Positions 44,044 to 52,029 of a DNA stretch of 64,000 nt are shown in pieces; positions within the stretch are counted from its first letter, which is position 1; each line of letters begins with the position of its first letter. The notes beneath the pieces were generated by a model. That model had not been told where the DNA came from, did no database searches, and worked only from the letters and a program-made list of their open reading frames with translations. The translations under genes were made by a program, and so were the position numbers. The DNA is taken from positions 1-64,000 of the forward strand of contig CAMWCA010000004.1 of assembly GCA_947172705.1 (NCBI GenBank). The letters run 5' to 3'. The stretch comes from an uncultured Lachnospiraceae bacterium. GTDB taxonomy: Bacteria; Bacillota; Clostridia; Lachnospirales; Lachnospiraceae.

Positions 44044-45225
44044 ATGTATAATATCAAGATGGGAACAAAGGCATTATTGGCAGCATTTTTCATAATAAGG
44101 GCTAGTTGGAACTATTGGCAGGAATTCAATCAGAATATTACAGATATAAGCCCAAATAAATCTGTTCAAAGAAGCATTTCATATGAGGCAGAAATAGAAC
44201 TTGAAGAAATCCCAGAATTAGGGTATCGAAACATTTCGGATATCCGATTTGGAAATGACTATGTATATTATGATAATCTTTTAATATTAGGCGGCATATT
44301 GTACAAAAAACAAGCGGGGAGTTTCGTAAAACAGAAAGAAAATTTATCTGATTTATTGGGGGTTGAATATTTAAGGTACAAGCAATATAAAAATTTTATT
44401 ATTGTAGAGGTAAGTGATCCGGAGTCTTTTCTAATTTATGATATGAGAACAGCATATAAGTACACTTATGCATGTGAACCAGGATATGAAATATTTAATT
44501 GGTGTATATACGACGGGAATCTTTTGTTTGATGAGTATAATAGAGAGGAGGGGAAGGATAGGCTTAGACAGATGGATCTTACGACAAAAGAAATTGAATT
44601 GATATATCAATGGGATAAGGGGAAATATCCTGAAGATATTAGAATTAGAGAGGACGGAATCATTACATATAGTTGTTCCTGTATGCCAAAAAAGCGAGAG
44701 TGCTGGCAGTTAAAAAAGGATGAAAATGGTATATGGCAGAAATCTTTGGTATGGAAAACGGATGAAAATCAATGGGAATATATATATGTATTGGATTTTA
44801 ATCAATATGGTCTGATTATTTTTGGAGAGTTTTTTGATCCGAAAGAAAATTTTTCTTTTTATGAAACAGTAGTGATAACGGATAGCGGAGAAATGGTAAA
44901 GCTGGATGATGAATTATCAGATAACTGCATATTTATGGAGAATGGTTATCTGGATGGCAATAGGGCAGAATTGGAAAAGATGCCTTGGGAAGAAGGAACC
45001 ATGGAAGCGGAATATCTTTCATTTTACCTGGCGGATACGGTTTCATTTTATGATTATGAAGGTAATTTGCAGGCTACATATCCGATGATAGATAAGAAGT
45101 GGCTGGAGCAGGGATATTACTTAAAGAGATTGATATACCATGACGAAAAAATAACTGCATTTTATGTACAGAATGAAACAGAGGAATTATATATCAGCCA
45201 GGTCAAAGCTGATCTGGGCAAGTGA
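44044..45225 (+). CDS. Exported protein, possible orphan immunity
   Basis: The 393-aa product has an N-terminal hydrophobic anchor (about 7-22) and a beta-rich outside domain with propeller-like units (DIRFGNDYVYYDNLLILGG, LRQMDLTTKEIELIYQWDKG, VSFYDYEGNLQATYPM). No enzyme motif. ATG 44044 has GAGGAAAA before it; TTG 44029 is an alternative. A 60-bp piece of its 3' part (44962-45025) reappears as a remnant at 50432. It follows the broken lipoprotein and precedes the repeat copy 2. Confidence 0.65.
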   Translation: MYNIKMGTKALLAAFFIIRASWNYWQEFNQNITDISPNKSVQRSISYEAEIELEEIPELGYRNISDIRFGNDYVYYDNLLILGGILYKKQAGSFVKQKENLSDLLGVEYLRYKQYKNFIIVEVSDPESFLIYDMRTAYKYTYACEPGYEIFNWCIYDGNLLFDEYNREEGKDRLRQMDLTTKEIELIYQWDKGKYPEDIRIREDGIITYSCSCMPKKRECWQLKKDENGIWQKSLVWKTDENQWEYIYVLDFNQYGLIIFGEFFDPKENFSFYETVVITDSGEMVKLDDELSDNCIFMENGYLDGNRAELEKMPWEEGTMEAEYLSFYLADTVSFYDYEGNLQATYPMIDKKWLEQGYYLKRLIYHDEKITAFYVQNETEELYISQVKADLGK

Positions 45226-45283
45226 CTAAAACAGGAAATGATGAAACTGCCAAAAACAGAGAAACAGAATTAATGTGAAGTAT

Positions 45284-45926
45284 ATGCGATTCAAACCAGG
45301 AGTAATAGAGATAACCGACCGCAGCAGGGAAATTATAGAGTACCTCCAAAGCTGCATGGAGGAATATTTTCATCATTCATGTCAGGTTTTTCAGCGTGAG
45401 ATAGAACAGCAGGGAGATCAGATTTGGCAGGAACTTAAGCGCACAGTAGATGAGGTACTGGAACATACTATTTTTATGCAAAAGTAGGGGCAAAAGGCTG
45501 ACATCGGGTATCTTGTATTTAGCTTTTTAAGAAGCAGCATGTTTCAGGAAAACCTGGAGATTCGGGTAGAAACCCTTGACGACAGCTTTTATCTGGATAT
45601 GCAGGAAACGGCGGCTTATTATCGCCCCTCTTTTTTGCAGGAAAGATATCGGGAAGATGCCGTCTGCTTGTTTGTGTCAGCAGGTTGAAAAAAAGTTTGT
45701 GAGGGCGCAAGCCAATGAGATATTTCTGGCAAAGGAGCAGTATATTGGCTACTACGAATCTTTTCTTTACCGCATGATAGAAAGTATGGCGGGGCTGATC
45801 ATGAAAGAAGTAATTGAAAGCGATGTCCGCGTTGCCGATGATTTCAGGATCATCTACGGAGAATTTATGGACAGGGCATCGGTTGTATGCATAAAGGAGA
45901 ACGGCAATGAAATTTTTTCTCATTGA
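45284..45926 (+). pseudogene. X-family gene, copy 3, broken
   Basis: It is nearly identical to copy 2 (40112), but a C-to-T change makes codon 68 (CAG) a stop (TAG, 45485-45487). A 4-bp insertion (TTTG) near 45669-45674 also shifts the frame. Two independent lesions show that the gene is dead, while the Y gene behind it is intact. Confidence 0.9.
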
Positions 45927-46418
45927 AGTGGAGGAGGGCAATAGAATACCATACGGCGTCAACAGGAACCGGGCAATCGACATCAGGCTCCTTACCAGTG
46001 AGAGTTTTCACAAATTACCCATGTGGAACCTGATAGAAATGCAGCTTCCCTGGGAGCCTTTTTTACCGGATCTGCTTTTAATGCCCTGCGTCCTGCTGTC
46101 GAAATGCTTTATGGAAACGGCGCTAATGTACCAGCCGGATCTTCTCTACAAGGGGGTCAAGCTGTGGGATCAGAAAAGCGGGATCAACGCCACCTATTTT
46201 CTGCCTGTGATAGAGGAGGTAGAATGCTTTTCGGATCAATGCCGTTTCGGTAACATGGGAAACAGGGTAACGGAGCTGGTGTTGGAGGAGGAGAAGATCC
46301 GTTCATTTCCACTTTTCAGGATAAAGGGGTATGACAGGAAATGTTTGGTTGGGAGACTTGACTTTGTGGAGAGCTTGTTGCGGAGAGGAGTGAAAGGGGT
46401 TACGATGACGGAGGTAAA
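45284..46418 (+). repeat. 1.13-kb direct repeat, copy 2
   Basis: This is the second copy of 40112-41242, 4 bp longer because of the TTTG insertion, with scattered single-base differences. The distance between the copies (5.2 kb) encloses the two lipoprotein genes and the exported protein gene. Confidence 0.9.
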
Positions 46419-46437
46419 ATTGTCTAATTTAAAATAG
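45907..46437 (+). CDS. Y-family protein, copy 3
   Basis: The 176-aa protein is nearly identical to the one at 40731 until the last residues, where LMRGVKGVTMTEVKTE becomes LRRGVKGVTMTEVKLSNLK because the repeat ends. It is still open although its X partner is broken, so Y may be useful alone or decay may be recent. The following 200 bp (46438-46635) are AT-rich and probably hold the dinD promoter. Confidence 0.7.
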   Translation: MKFFLIEVEEGNRIPYGVNRNRAIDIRLLTSESFHKLPMWNLIEMQLPWEPFLPDLLLMPCVLLSKCFMETALMYQPDLLYKGVKLWDQKSGINATYFLPVIEEVECFSDQCRFGNMGNRVTELVLEEEKIRSFPLFRIKGYDRKCLVGRLDFVESLLRRGVKGVTMTEVKLSNLK

Positions 46438-46635
46438 GCAGGAAGAGTTACAAGGGTTATTTATAGGGGTGTATTTAATTAATTTAAATATGAAAAATAA
46501 AGAAAGCGATTTATGTTGTTTTATTGTAGTTTAAATCTTATTATGGTATATTTTACTAAATTATGTGCGGAGCTTTTATGAAACTCTTTAGAATATCTCA
46601 TTCTATAAAATGTATTAATGTTTGTTGGAGGTAAC

Positions 46636-47496
46636 ATGAGTCAGTTGAAAGATAAAGAATATAAAAGATTTGAAGATATAAAACATATAAGAAATGATGG
46701 GAGTAAATATTGGTCAGCCAGAGAACTGGCTCCTGTGTTGGAATATAATAAATGGGAAAATTTTTATAAAGTAATCAAACGTGCTATGATTGCCTGTGAA
46801 AACAGCGGTCATATTATTACAGACGATTTTCCTGAGGTCAGGAAAATCGTAAGTGCTGGTGCAACAAGTAAACCGGTTAAGGATTATGAACTTACTCGAT
46901 ATGCGTGCTATTTGATTGTACAAAATGGTGATCCCCGTAAAGAAGTGATTGCTTTGGGACAGACATATTTTGCTATTCAAACATATCGGCAGGAAGTGGC
47001 GGATCATTTTAGTGAACTGGACGAAGATAGAAGACGTTTAGTGGTACGTGGAGATATTAAACAGTGGAATCAGCTCCTTGCAGAAACGGCATATGACGCA
47101 GGGGTCATTACAAATGAAGAATTTGCGATTTTCCAAAATGCTGGATATATGGGCTTATACGGTGGCTTGGATGTTGATGATATACACAAGAGAAAAGGCT
47201 TGGAAATAGAACAAAAAATTCTCGATTACATGGGAAGTACGGAGCTTATTGCTAATTTGTTCAGAATATCACAGACGGAAGAAAAATTACGGAAAGATGA
47301 GATTACTGGTGCAAGGGCGGCGACAGCCACTCATTATAAGGTTGGAAAAGAAGTGCGGGGAGCTATCGAAAAAATAGGCGGTACAATGCCAGAAGATTTA
47401 CCCACACCAGAAAAAAGCATTCAACAGATTGAAAAAGAACAGCTTGCACGATTAAAGGCAAAAGCAAAGGCGGGAAAACTAATGCTGGATGAATAA
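46636..47496 (+). CDS. dinD: DinD-like DNA-damage-inducible protein (BRO-N domain)
   Basis: The 286-aa protein is close in length to the DinD family (274 aa in E. coli). It has the typical KYWSARELAPVLEYNKWENF and VKDYELTRYACYLIVQNGDPRKEVIALGQTYFAIQTY. E. coli DinD is LexA-controlled and modulates RecA filaments; BRO-N domains bind DNA. ATG 46636 is preceded by TTGGAGG at the right distance, and the longer frame from 46618 runs over that site. I could not see a clear LexA box. Confidence 0.88.
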   Translation: MSQLKDKEYKRFEDIKHIRNDGSKYWSARELAPVLEYNKWENFYKVIKRAMIACENSGHIITDDFPEVRKIVSAGATSKPVKDYELTRYACYLIVQNGDPRKEVIALGQTYFAIQTYRQEVADHFSELDEDRRRLVVRGDIKQWNQLLAETAYDAGVITNEEFAIFQNAGYMGLYGGLDVDDIHKRKGLEIEQKILDYMGSTELIANLFRISQTEEKLRKDEITGARAATATHYKVGKEVRGAIEKIGGTMPEDLPTPEKSIQQIEKEQLARLKAKAKAGKLMLDE

Positions 47497-47540
47497 TTGT
47501 AAACTGACACTGGTGGCTTGAAAATTGGGAGAGATGCAAT

Positions 47541-49817
47541 ATGCTATTGACTGTGACATCATTAATAGGATTGTTTGGAGAAAGCGTTAAGGGATATGCT
47601 GTTGAGAAATTTTTAGATATGTGTATTTCTGCTTTTACTTCAAAAGGAAAAAGTATTGAAGAGCAGTTTATTTATTGTGTGAATAAAGCGTTGATGCGGT
47701 TTAGTCAAAAGTATGGATTTGAATATAATATTGATAAAGAGGAACAGTTTTTTACAAATATATTTCAACAAGGCAAGTTTCTTTCTGATGAAATGCTTAT
47801 ACATATATTAAAAACAACTGTTTATCTGGAATTTAACGATAAATTATTAAATGAATGGCTGGATTTGTTAAACAGAACAATATCAGAAGAAGAATTAACG
47901 CTTTTAAGAGATTATATTTTGCTCAATGATAGCAAAAGCAGAAATAGAGAGTGTGTTTATCCAAGAATATTGACGGCTAAACCGCCGCTGCCGCCAGAAG
48001 AGTATTTGAGCAGAAAAGAGAGCGAAATTATAATAAAAAAGCTTAAAGATTCTAAGAAATTGGTTCTGGTAAATGGGATTGGCGGAATTGGCAAGTCTAC
48101 CGTATGCAGAAAGATTTTTCATGAACTGAATCAGGATATTGTGAAACGTCCTTTAGCCTGGGTTGTTTATAATGATAAAGATTTATTGGATGATATGAAA
48201 AAACAAATGCTATATCCGAAAGATGGAGCTGACTGGGATAAAAGATTTACGCAATTTCTGGAACAGGATATAGATGAAGATGCAATTATTTTTATTGATA
48301 ACTTAAATGTAACGGAGGATGAGGAAAAATATTTAACTCATTTAGCAAATGCAAGGTGCAATATCATATGTACCTCACGTATAGAAAAGTATGCTCACTA
48401 TGAAACAGTTCCTATTGATTATCTGGACGAAGAACAATGTATAGAATTATTTTATAAATATTATAAACGTGAATATGATAAAAAACGGATTCATAATATT
48501 ATTATGCGATCCGGCAGACATACATTGGTTATAGAAATATTGGGAAAGATAGGCGAAGCAGAGGGATATTCGCTTGAAGAACTGGAAACCAAGTTAATTC
48601 AAGACGGATTTGATTTGGAGGGGATTGCTTCTGTAGAGAATAAAGACGATACGTTGATTGGTCATTTGTGCAGAACTTTTAATTTTAAAAGACTGAGTGA
48701 CATTCAAAAGGAAATATTATATTGTATGGCAATTCTCCCTGTTCAGTGGATTCCGTATGATTTGAGACGCTGGCTAAATCTGCAAAATAATTATAATTTT
48801 AATTATTTAATAAAACATGCATGGATTGAGCGCAGCGAAAATGGATATTATATGCATCCAGTCATAAAAGAAGTGGTAAAGAGAAGTCTGGATATATCAA
48901 AGGAATCGACTTTAAGGCTTTTAGATGGTATTGGAAATGAAATTGCGTATAATGAAAATCCCGATTTGGAAAAATCCAAATTATATATTTCTTTTGCAGA
49001 AGCAATATTAGATTTCTTAGACGGGATGAAAAATCAGGTTATTTCGCAGGCAGCATATAATATTTCCATGCTTTATGGTCAATTTGGGGAATTTGCACCG
49101 GCTAAAAAATATGTAGATTACACAATTGAAATTGAAGAGGAGCAAAAGAATTCAGAGGAACTTTTGGCTTCCGCATACAACCATCGGGGATTTATTGATT
49201 ATTACTTGTTTCAAGATAAAGAAGCTGAGGCTGATTATACAAGTGCGTATAAATTGAGAATAAAGTCAAAAAACTATAAGCATATTGCAGAAACAACGGG
49301 AAATCTGGCACTATTGTACCAGGGAATGTGGGCTGAACTTAAAAATGAAGAAGAAAAGAAAAAGGGCAGGCTTTTAATTATGGCGGCTGCATATGAGAAA
49401 GAATCAATCAGGATGTTTGAACACATTTTCAAAGGTACTTTACACCCTAATTTGGCATCAGCGTATAATAATATGGCTGTGATATATTATAGCTTGAAGA
49501 AGTATAATTCTGCTGTTTTGTATTATAGAAAGGCAGAACAGATTAGAATACAGCTTTCAGATAGTATCAATCCGGGAGACCTGGCAGTTACATATAAAGG
49601 TTTGTGTGACAGCTATATTCAAATGGCTGAGCAAACAAATAAGGAAAGACAAAAGTTTATTTTCTATAAGATCGCACTAATAAATCTGAATAAAGGATTG
49701 AATATCAGGAAAAAAGAAATTGAAAATGGAAATCAAAGGTTGAATATTGACGAGATTTTAAAGACACGGGAGGATTTAGAGAATAAAATCAGGGTGTTTC
49801 AGATGAAAAATAAGTAA
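47541..49817 (+). CDS. STAND NTPase (NB-ARC-like) with TPR sensor domain
   Basis: The 758-aa protein has an unassigned N-terminal domain (1-150) and an NTPase (about 150-440) with P-loop GIGGIGKST (179-187), Walker B IIFIDNL (near 249) and a GxP-like region. A winged-helix-like part (..DLRRWLNLQNNYNFNYLIKHAW) follows, then TPR repeats (about 480-720: AAYNISMLYGQFGEFAPAKKYV, ASAYNNMAVIYYSLKKYNSAVLYY). STAND proteins oligomerise when the sensor meets a ligand; many bacterial ones are phage sensors. No nuclease or membrane effector motif is plain in the N-terminus. Pieces of it and of dinD recur at 51086-51150. Confidence 0.82.
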   Translation: MLLTVTSLIGLFGESVKGYAVEKFLDMCISAFTSKGKSIEEQFIYCVNKALMRFSQKYGFEYNIDKEEQFFTNIFQQGKFLSDEMLIHILKTTVYLEFNDKLLNEWLDLLNRTISEEELTLLRDYILLNDSKSRNRECVYPRILTAKPPLPPEEYLSRKESEIIIKKLKDSKKLVLVNGIGGIGKSTVCRKIFHELNQDIVKRPLAWVVYNDKDLLDDMKKQMLYPKDGADWDKRFTQFLEQDIDEDAIIFIDNLNVTEDEEKYLTHLANARCNIICTSRIEKYAHYETVPIDYLDEEQCIELFYKYYKREYDKKRIHNIIMRSGRHTLVIEILGKIGEAEGYSLEELETKLIQDGFDLEGIASVENKDDTLIGHLCRTFNFKRLSDIQKEILYCMAILPVQWIPYDLRRWLNLQNNYNFNYLIKHAWIERSENGYYMHPVIKEVVKRSLDISKESTLRLLDGIGNEIAYNENPDLEKSKLYISFAEAILDFLDGMKNQVISQAAYNISMLYGQFGEFAPAKKYVDYTIEIEEEQKNSEELLASAYNHRGFIDYYLFQDKEAEADYTSAYKLRIKSKNYKHIAETTGNLALLYQGMWAELKNEEEKKKGRLLIMAAAYEKESIRMFEHIFKGTLHPNLASAYNNMAVIYYSLKKYNSAVLYYRKAEQIRIQLSDSINPGDLAVTYKGLCDSYIQMAEQTNKERQKFIFYKIALINLNKGLNIRKKEIENGNQRLNIDEILKTREDLENKIRVFQMKNK

Positions 49818-49864
49818 ATTGTAGTGCTTTAGAAAATGGCAAATTTTGAATTTTCCTTAAGTTA

Positions 49865-49900
49865 AAATGCCACTGCATTTTTGAATCAGCAGTGGCATTT
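49865..49900. terminator. Stem-loop after the STAND gene
   Basis: AAATGCCACTGC (49865-49876) pairs perfectly with GCAGTGGCATTT (49889-49900) around 12 nt. A T7 run comes only 10 bp later on the plus strand, so it may end transcription from both sides. Confidence 0.65.
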
Positions 49901-49903
49901 GAG

Positions 49904-50021
49904 TCATTGTTTTTTTGCTATTGGTACAATCTGCAAAGTATAGCCCAGAGGAGTCAGTATTCTCAGCAGGCTGTCAATCTGGGGGGAATGGACGGAAGAT
50001 TCCATTACTTGCAAACAAAAT
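49904..50021 (-). pseudogene. 3' remnant of an XRE-type regulator or antitoxin
   Basis: On the minus strand a frame reads ..LQVMESSVHSPQIDSLLRILTPLGYTLQIVPI.. to a TGA. This is the classic C-terminal part of an XRE helix-turn-helix protein (xESxxHSPxLDxLLRxLxxLGYxLxIV). The helix-turn-helix proper is missing, so only the 3' third survives. Confidence 0.6.
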
Positions 50022-50226
50022 ATCGCAGGAAGTACCTCCAATCATGACGCAACGTATTCAGACGCACATTTCCCTTGGGGTGTGCAATAAGCCATTCAAT
50101 TCCATCTTGAAGCACCGTGTATAGATCATAAATCCCTTTATATTTTAGCGGGTGTTTATGGTATAACTTCGTATTATATTCGATTGTAATTGTTCTTCTT
50201 AAACATTTTTCAATATAGCCCTTCAT
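50005..50226 (-). CDS. Hypothetical 73-aa protein, possibly a fragment
   Basis: The frame MKGYIEKCLRRTITIEYNTK.. has a good SD on the minus strand (AAAGGTGA, 5 nt before the ATG), basic composition and several Tyr residues. I recognise no family. It runs into the XRE remnant in another frame, so it could be the 5' part of a recombined gene. The region 50227-50353 upstream is AT-rich with a run of ten C (50295-50304). Confidence 0.4.
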   Translation of the reverse strand: MKGYIEKCLRRTITIEYNTKLYHKHPLKYKGIYDLYTVLQDGIEWLIAHPKGNVRLNTLRHDWRYFLRYFVCK

Positions 50227-50353
50227 ACAATCACCTTTTAATTTATAACTTATTTTATGTTATAAATCTAAAACAACATTTTTGCTTCGTATTTCCCCCC
50301 CCCCTTATAAAATTAGCATAATACATCTATTACAATTCAGGTAAGGAATAAAT

Positions 50354-50387
50354 ATGATGCAAAAATGATGCAAGTATCCTTTATAAT
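50354..50387 (+). promoter_or_regulatory. Recurring direct-repeat promoter element, copy 2
   Basis: Two ATGATGCAA units at an 11-bp period lie 7 bp before TATAAT (50382-50387). The following 55 bp (to about 50445) is also nearly the same as the leader behind copy 3 (52640-52693), including TTGGAG, so promoter and leader moved together. Confidence 0.6.
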
Positions 50388-50431
50388 AATATTAAAATAT
50401 CCCAGAGCAAATGTTAAATTGGAAATATTGG

Positions 50432-50493
50432 AGGGCAGAATTGGAAAAGATGCTCTGGGAAGAAGGAACCATGGAAGCGGAATATATTTTATT
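50432..50493 (+). pseudogene. Fragment of the exported-protein gene at 44044
   Basis: About 60 bp (AGGGCAGAATTGGAAAAGAT.. to ..GCGGAATAT) match 44962-45025 with few differences. The fragment is joined to an unrelated leader at the 5' side and to a toxin-like stub at the 3' side. Confidence 0.75.
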
Positions 50494-50495
50494 TA

Positions 50496-50585
50496 TCGGA
50501 TATTTATATTGGTGTTACATATATGACAAATGGGACAACAAATTATAGATATATTGATGAGGGAGAAGGAGAGGTGCATAATTGA
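50496..50585 (+). pseudogene. Probable 3' stub of a lost toxin tip
   Basis: An open frame ends ..YMTNGTTNYRYIDEGEGEVHN-stop and its TGA overlaps the TTG start of the next gene. This is the same toxin-stop/immunity-start geometry as at 12661, 13843, 15066 and 39069, so it is probably the end of a displaced effector. Confidence 0.5.
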
Positions 50586-51085
50586 AAAAAATGAAATATC
50601 TGTGCTTACTAATTGGTTTTTGCTTACTCCTTGAAAGGATTCCAATTAAAAGAGGTATTACGATGGAAGAAGCTAATGAAAAATTGAATTTGGGTAATGC
50701 ATATATTTGCTGGTATGCAGAGACAGATGGACCATTATGGGCAGTATATAATCAAAAAGGGACCCCAAAACAATTAGTGTATCTTGAAGGAAATGAACCA
50801 ATTGATCATATTAATGGAAGTAGTTTTTTCTATTTTGCTAAAAATACTTTTTTAATTCAAGGTAAAATGAACGGAAAACGCTTAGTATGGGGGGAGGGAA
50901 ATATACAGGATTATTATGATGAAGATATAGAAATTTGTAATAGACTAATACAATCAATAGAAGGAAATTATGAGTGCCATGACATTATAGTTGTTGAAAA
51001 ATGGGATATTATAACACCGATTGATCGTGAAGTGAGTTTTTTGGCATCTCGCAATTATTTAAATATATTTGATTTTATAAAATAG
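50582..51085 (+). CDS. Small exported or anchored protein, possible orphan immunity
   Basis: The 167-aa protein has a short hydrophobic N-terminal segment (about 5-19) and an acidic globular domain with many aromatic residues (ICWYAETDGPLWAVYNQKG). I recognise no family. TTG 50582 is taken as start because AAGGAGAGG is 7 nt before it, while ATG 50591 is too far. Its position behind a toxin stub points to immunity. Confidence 0.6.
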   Translation: MKKMKYLCLLIGFCLLLERIPIKRGITMEEANEKLNLGNAYICWYAETDGPLWAVYNQKGTPKQLVYLEGNEPIDHINGSSFFYFAKNTFLIQGKMNGKRLVWGEGNIQDYYDEDIEICNRLIQSIEGNYECHDIIVVEKWDIITPIDREVSFLASRNYLNIFDFIK

Positions 51086-51150
51086 TGATCCCTGTAAAGA
51101 AGTTGGTATTTGAGGCATTGGCTAAATCTGCAAAATAATTATAATTATTT
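51086..51150 (+). pseudogene. Chimeric remnants of dinD and the STAND gene
   Basis: GTGATCCCTGTAAAGAAGT matches dinD (46929-46948, GTGATCCCCGTAAAGAAGT). Right behind it, GGCTAAATCTGCAAAATAAT.. matches the STAND gene (near 48772), with a 6-bp deletion. The two pieces are 1.8 kb apart in the intact genes, so this is a scar of an earlier deletion or recombination. Confidence 0.7.
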
Positions 51151-51194
51151 AATAAAAGTGACCGAGTGATGAAAATTGTGGGAGGGTGAAGACT
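51151..51194 (+). repeat. Displaced 3' end of a type III antitoxin RNA
   Basis: These 44 bp repeat 51961-52004 with one change (AATAAAAGTGACCGAGTGAT.. to ..GGGAGGG.GAAGAC). They are the last half of an antitoxin unit plus the left arm of its terminator; the right arm is lost, so it is a dead fragment. Confidence 0.8.
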
Positions 51195-51266
51195 CAAGTA
51201 ATTCCTATTTCCATCATGGCGCACAAGTTGGATTTATTTTAACTGGCAGAATAGGTGTTGCACTGG

Positions 51267-51597
51267 TCAGTTTCTTGACTTTAATTTTTCCTCCATCAGA
51301 TGATAGATACGGTCAATGTCTGTATAAAAAAGCGGCATCCCAGCCGCCGCATTTACCCAGCACAATCTTAGTACATTTTTTATACCGGGCAACCTGTCGG
51401 CTGTAAATGTTCTGATATTTATCAAACTTGGAACTTACAGGAACCATCCAGTAAATTCTGGGATTTTGGGAATCCTGAATAGCAAGGTAATGAGGGCGGT
51501 AATTCCCACCCTCTTTGTTTGCCATCAGTGAACTGTCCTGCACTTCCTCGAAAAAGGCATCTTTGATGTGGTAAAAAAATCCAGATTGTATATTCAT
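51267..51597 (-). pseudogene. Type III toxin (CptN/ToxN-AbiQ-like), internally deleted
   Basis: Read from ATG 51597 (SD AAGGAGA): MNIQSGFFYHIKDAFFEEVQ.., then NYRPHYLAIQD, IYWMVPVSSKFDKYQNIY and CTKIVLGK, the N-terminal half of a ToxN/AbiQ-fold endoribonuclease of the Cpt type. The frame ends early at 51313. The typical C-terminus MPLFYTDIDRIYHLMEEKL continues one base out of frame to TGA 51267-51269. About 55 middle residues of the family are missing (length compared from memory of the family). So the toxin is dead by an internal deletion plus frameshift. Confidence 0.75.
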
Positions 51598-51614
51598 GTT
51601 TCTCCTTAATAGAA

Positions 51615-51638
51615 ATCCCCACCACGGAGGGTGGGGAT
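51615..51638 (-). terminator. Terminator between antitoxin RNA and toxin, locus 1
   Basis: A 9-bp GC-rich stem (ATCCCCACC / GGTGGGGAT) with a 6-nt loop is followed on the minus strand by TTTCT. A leaky terminator between repeats and toxin is the standard plan of type III toxin-antitoxin loci. Confidence 0.85.
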
Positions 51639-51643
51639 AAATG

Positions 51644-51741
51644 TTCGCACCGAATAATTTATATCCCGCACCATCGGTAAGCGGAAACATTTGACGCACT
51701 GAATAATTTATACCCCGCACCATCAGTAAGCGGCAACATTT
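51644..51741 (-). ncRNA. Type III antitoxin RNA, locus 1: two 49-nt tandem repeats
   Basis: On the minus strand two 49-nt units begin AAATGTTGCCGCTTAC and AAATGTTTCCGCTTAC and continue ..GATGGTGCGGG.TATAAATT. They lie 12 bp behind a strong promoter and before the terminator and toxin. In such loci the repeats are cut by the toxin into pseudoknot RNAs that bind and block it. Confidence 0.78.
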
Positions 51742-51752
51742 TCTGTACTTTT

Positions 51753-51781
51753 ATTATACGCAGAAAATGGGAAAAAAGCAA
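51753..51781 (-). promoter_or_regulatory. Promoter of antitoxin RNA 1
   Basis: On the minus strand TTGCTT (51781-51776), a 17-bp spacer and TATAAT (51758-51753). It is divergent from the promoter of locus 2, 30 bp away. Confidence 0.8.
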
Positions 51782-51810
51782 TGACATATAAAAAATTTAC
51801 AATTTGTTTG

Positions 51811-51839
51811 TTGCATGTTTTTCTGGATTTGGGTATATT
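51811..51839 (+). promoter_or_regulatory. Promoter of antitoxin RNA 2
   Basis: TTGCAT (51811-51816), 17-bp spacer and TATATT (51834-51839). It lies 41 bp before the first repeat unit. Confidence 0.7.
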
Positions 51840-51880
51840 ATTAATAAGGAATTTTAATTGATTTCTTCATCACAATATGA

Positions 51881-51982
51881 GTCCTGTGACTGTTCTGACA
51901 GGACGGTAAAATAAAAGTGACAGAGCGATGAGTTGAGTGACGGTTCTGACTCAACGGTAAAATAAAAGTGACCGAGTGATGA
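51881..51982 (+). ncRNA. Type III antitoxin RNA, locus 2: two 51-nt units with covarying pseudoknot
   Basis: There are two 51-nt units (51881-51931, 51932-51982). Unit 1 stem GTCCTGT/ACAGGAC becomes GTTGAGT/ACTCAAC in unit 2. The loop-to-tail pairing CTGT/ACAG becomes CGGT/ACCG. Both helices keep pairing by compensatory change, which is direct evidence for an H-type pseudoknot RNA. GGTAAAATAAAAGTGAC between them is constant. A terminator and a TenpN-like toxin gene follow. Confidence 0.85.
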
Positions 51983-51989
51983 AAATTGT

Positions 51990-52015
51990 GGGAGGGCGAA
52001 GACCCTCCCGTTTTT
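51990..52015 (+). terminator. Terminator between antitoxin RNA and toxin, locus 2
   Basis: GGGAGGG (51990-51996) pairs with CCCTCCC (52003-52009) around 6 nt, followed by GTTTTT. The toxin SD (AAGGAG) begins 4 bp behind the T run. Confidence 0.9.
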
Positions 52016-52029
52016 ACTAAGGAGATATT

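Noticed and set aside
49915..50124. Plus-strand frame of 69 aa
   Set aside because: It lies opposite the XRE remnant and the 73-aa minus frame, has no SD and looks like a shadow.
50295..50304. Run of ten C as a phase-variation switch
   Set aside because: It is not inside or close before any credible gene start, so there is no sign of a function; it may also be prone to read error.
51644..51982. Short tandem repeats that could suggest a CRISPR array
   Set aside because: There are only two units of 49 and two of 51 nt, without unique spacers, each with promoter, terminator and toxin gene. They are type III antitoxin RNAs.
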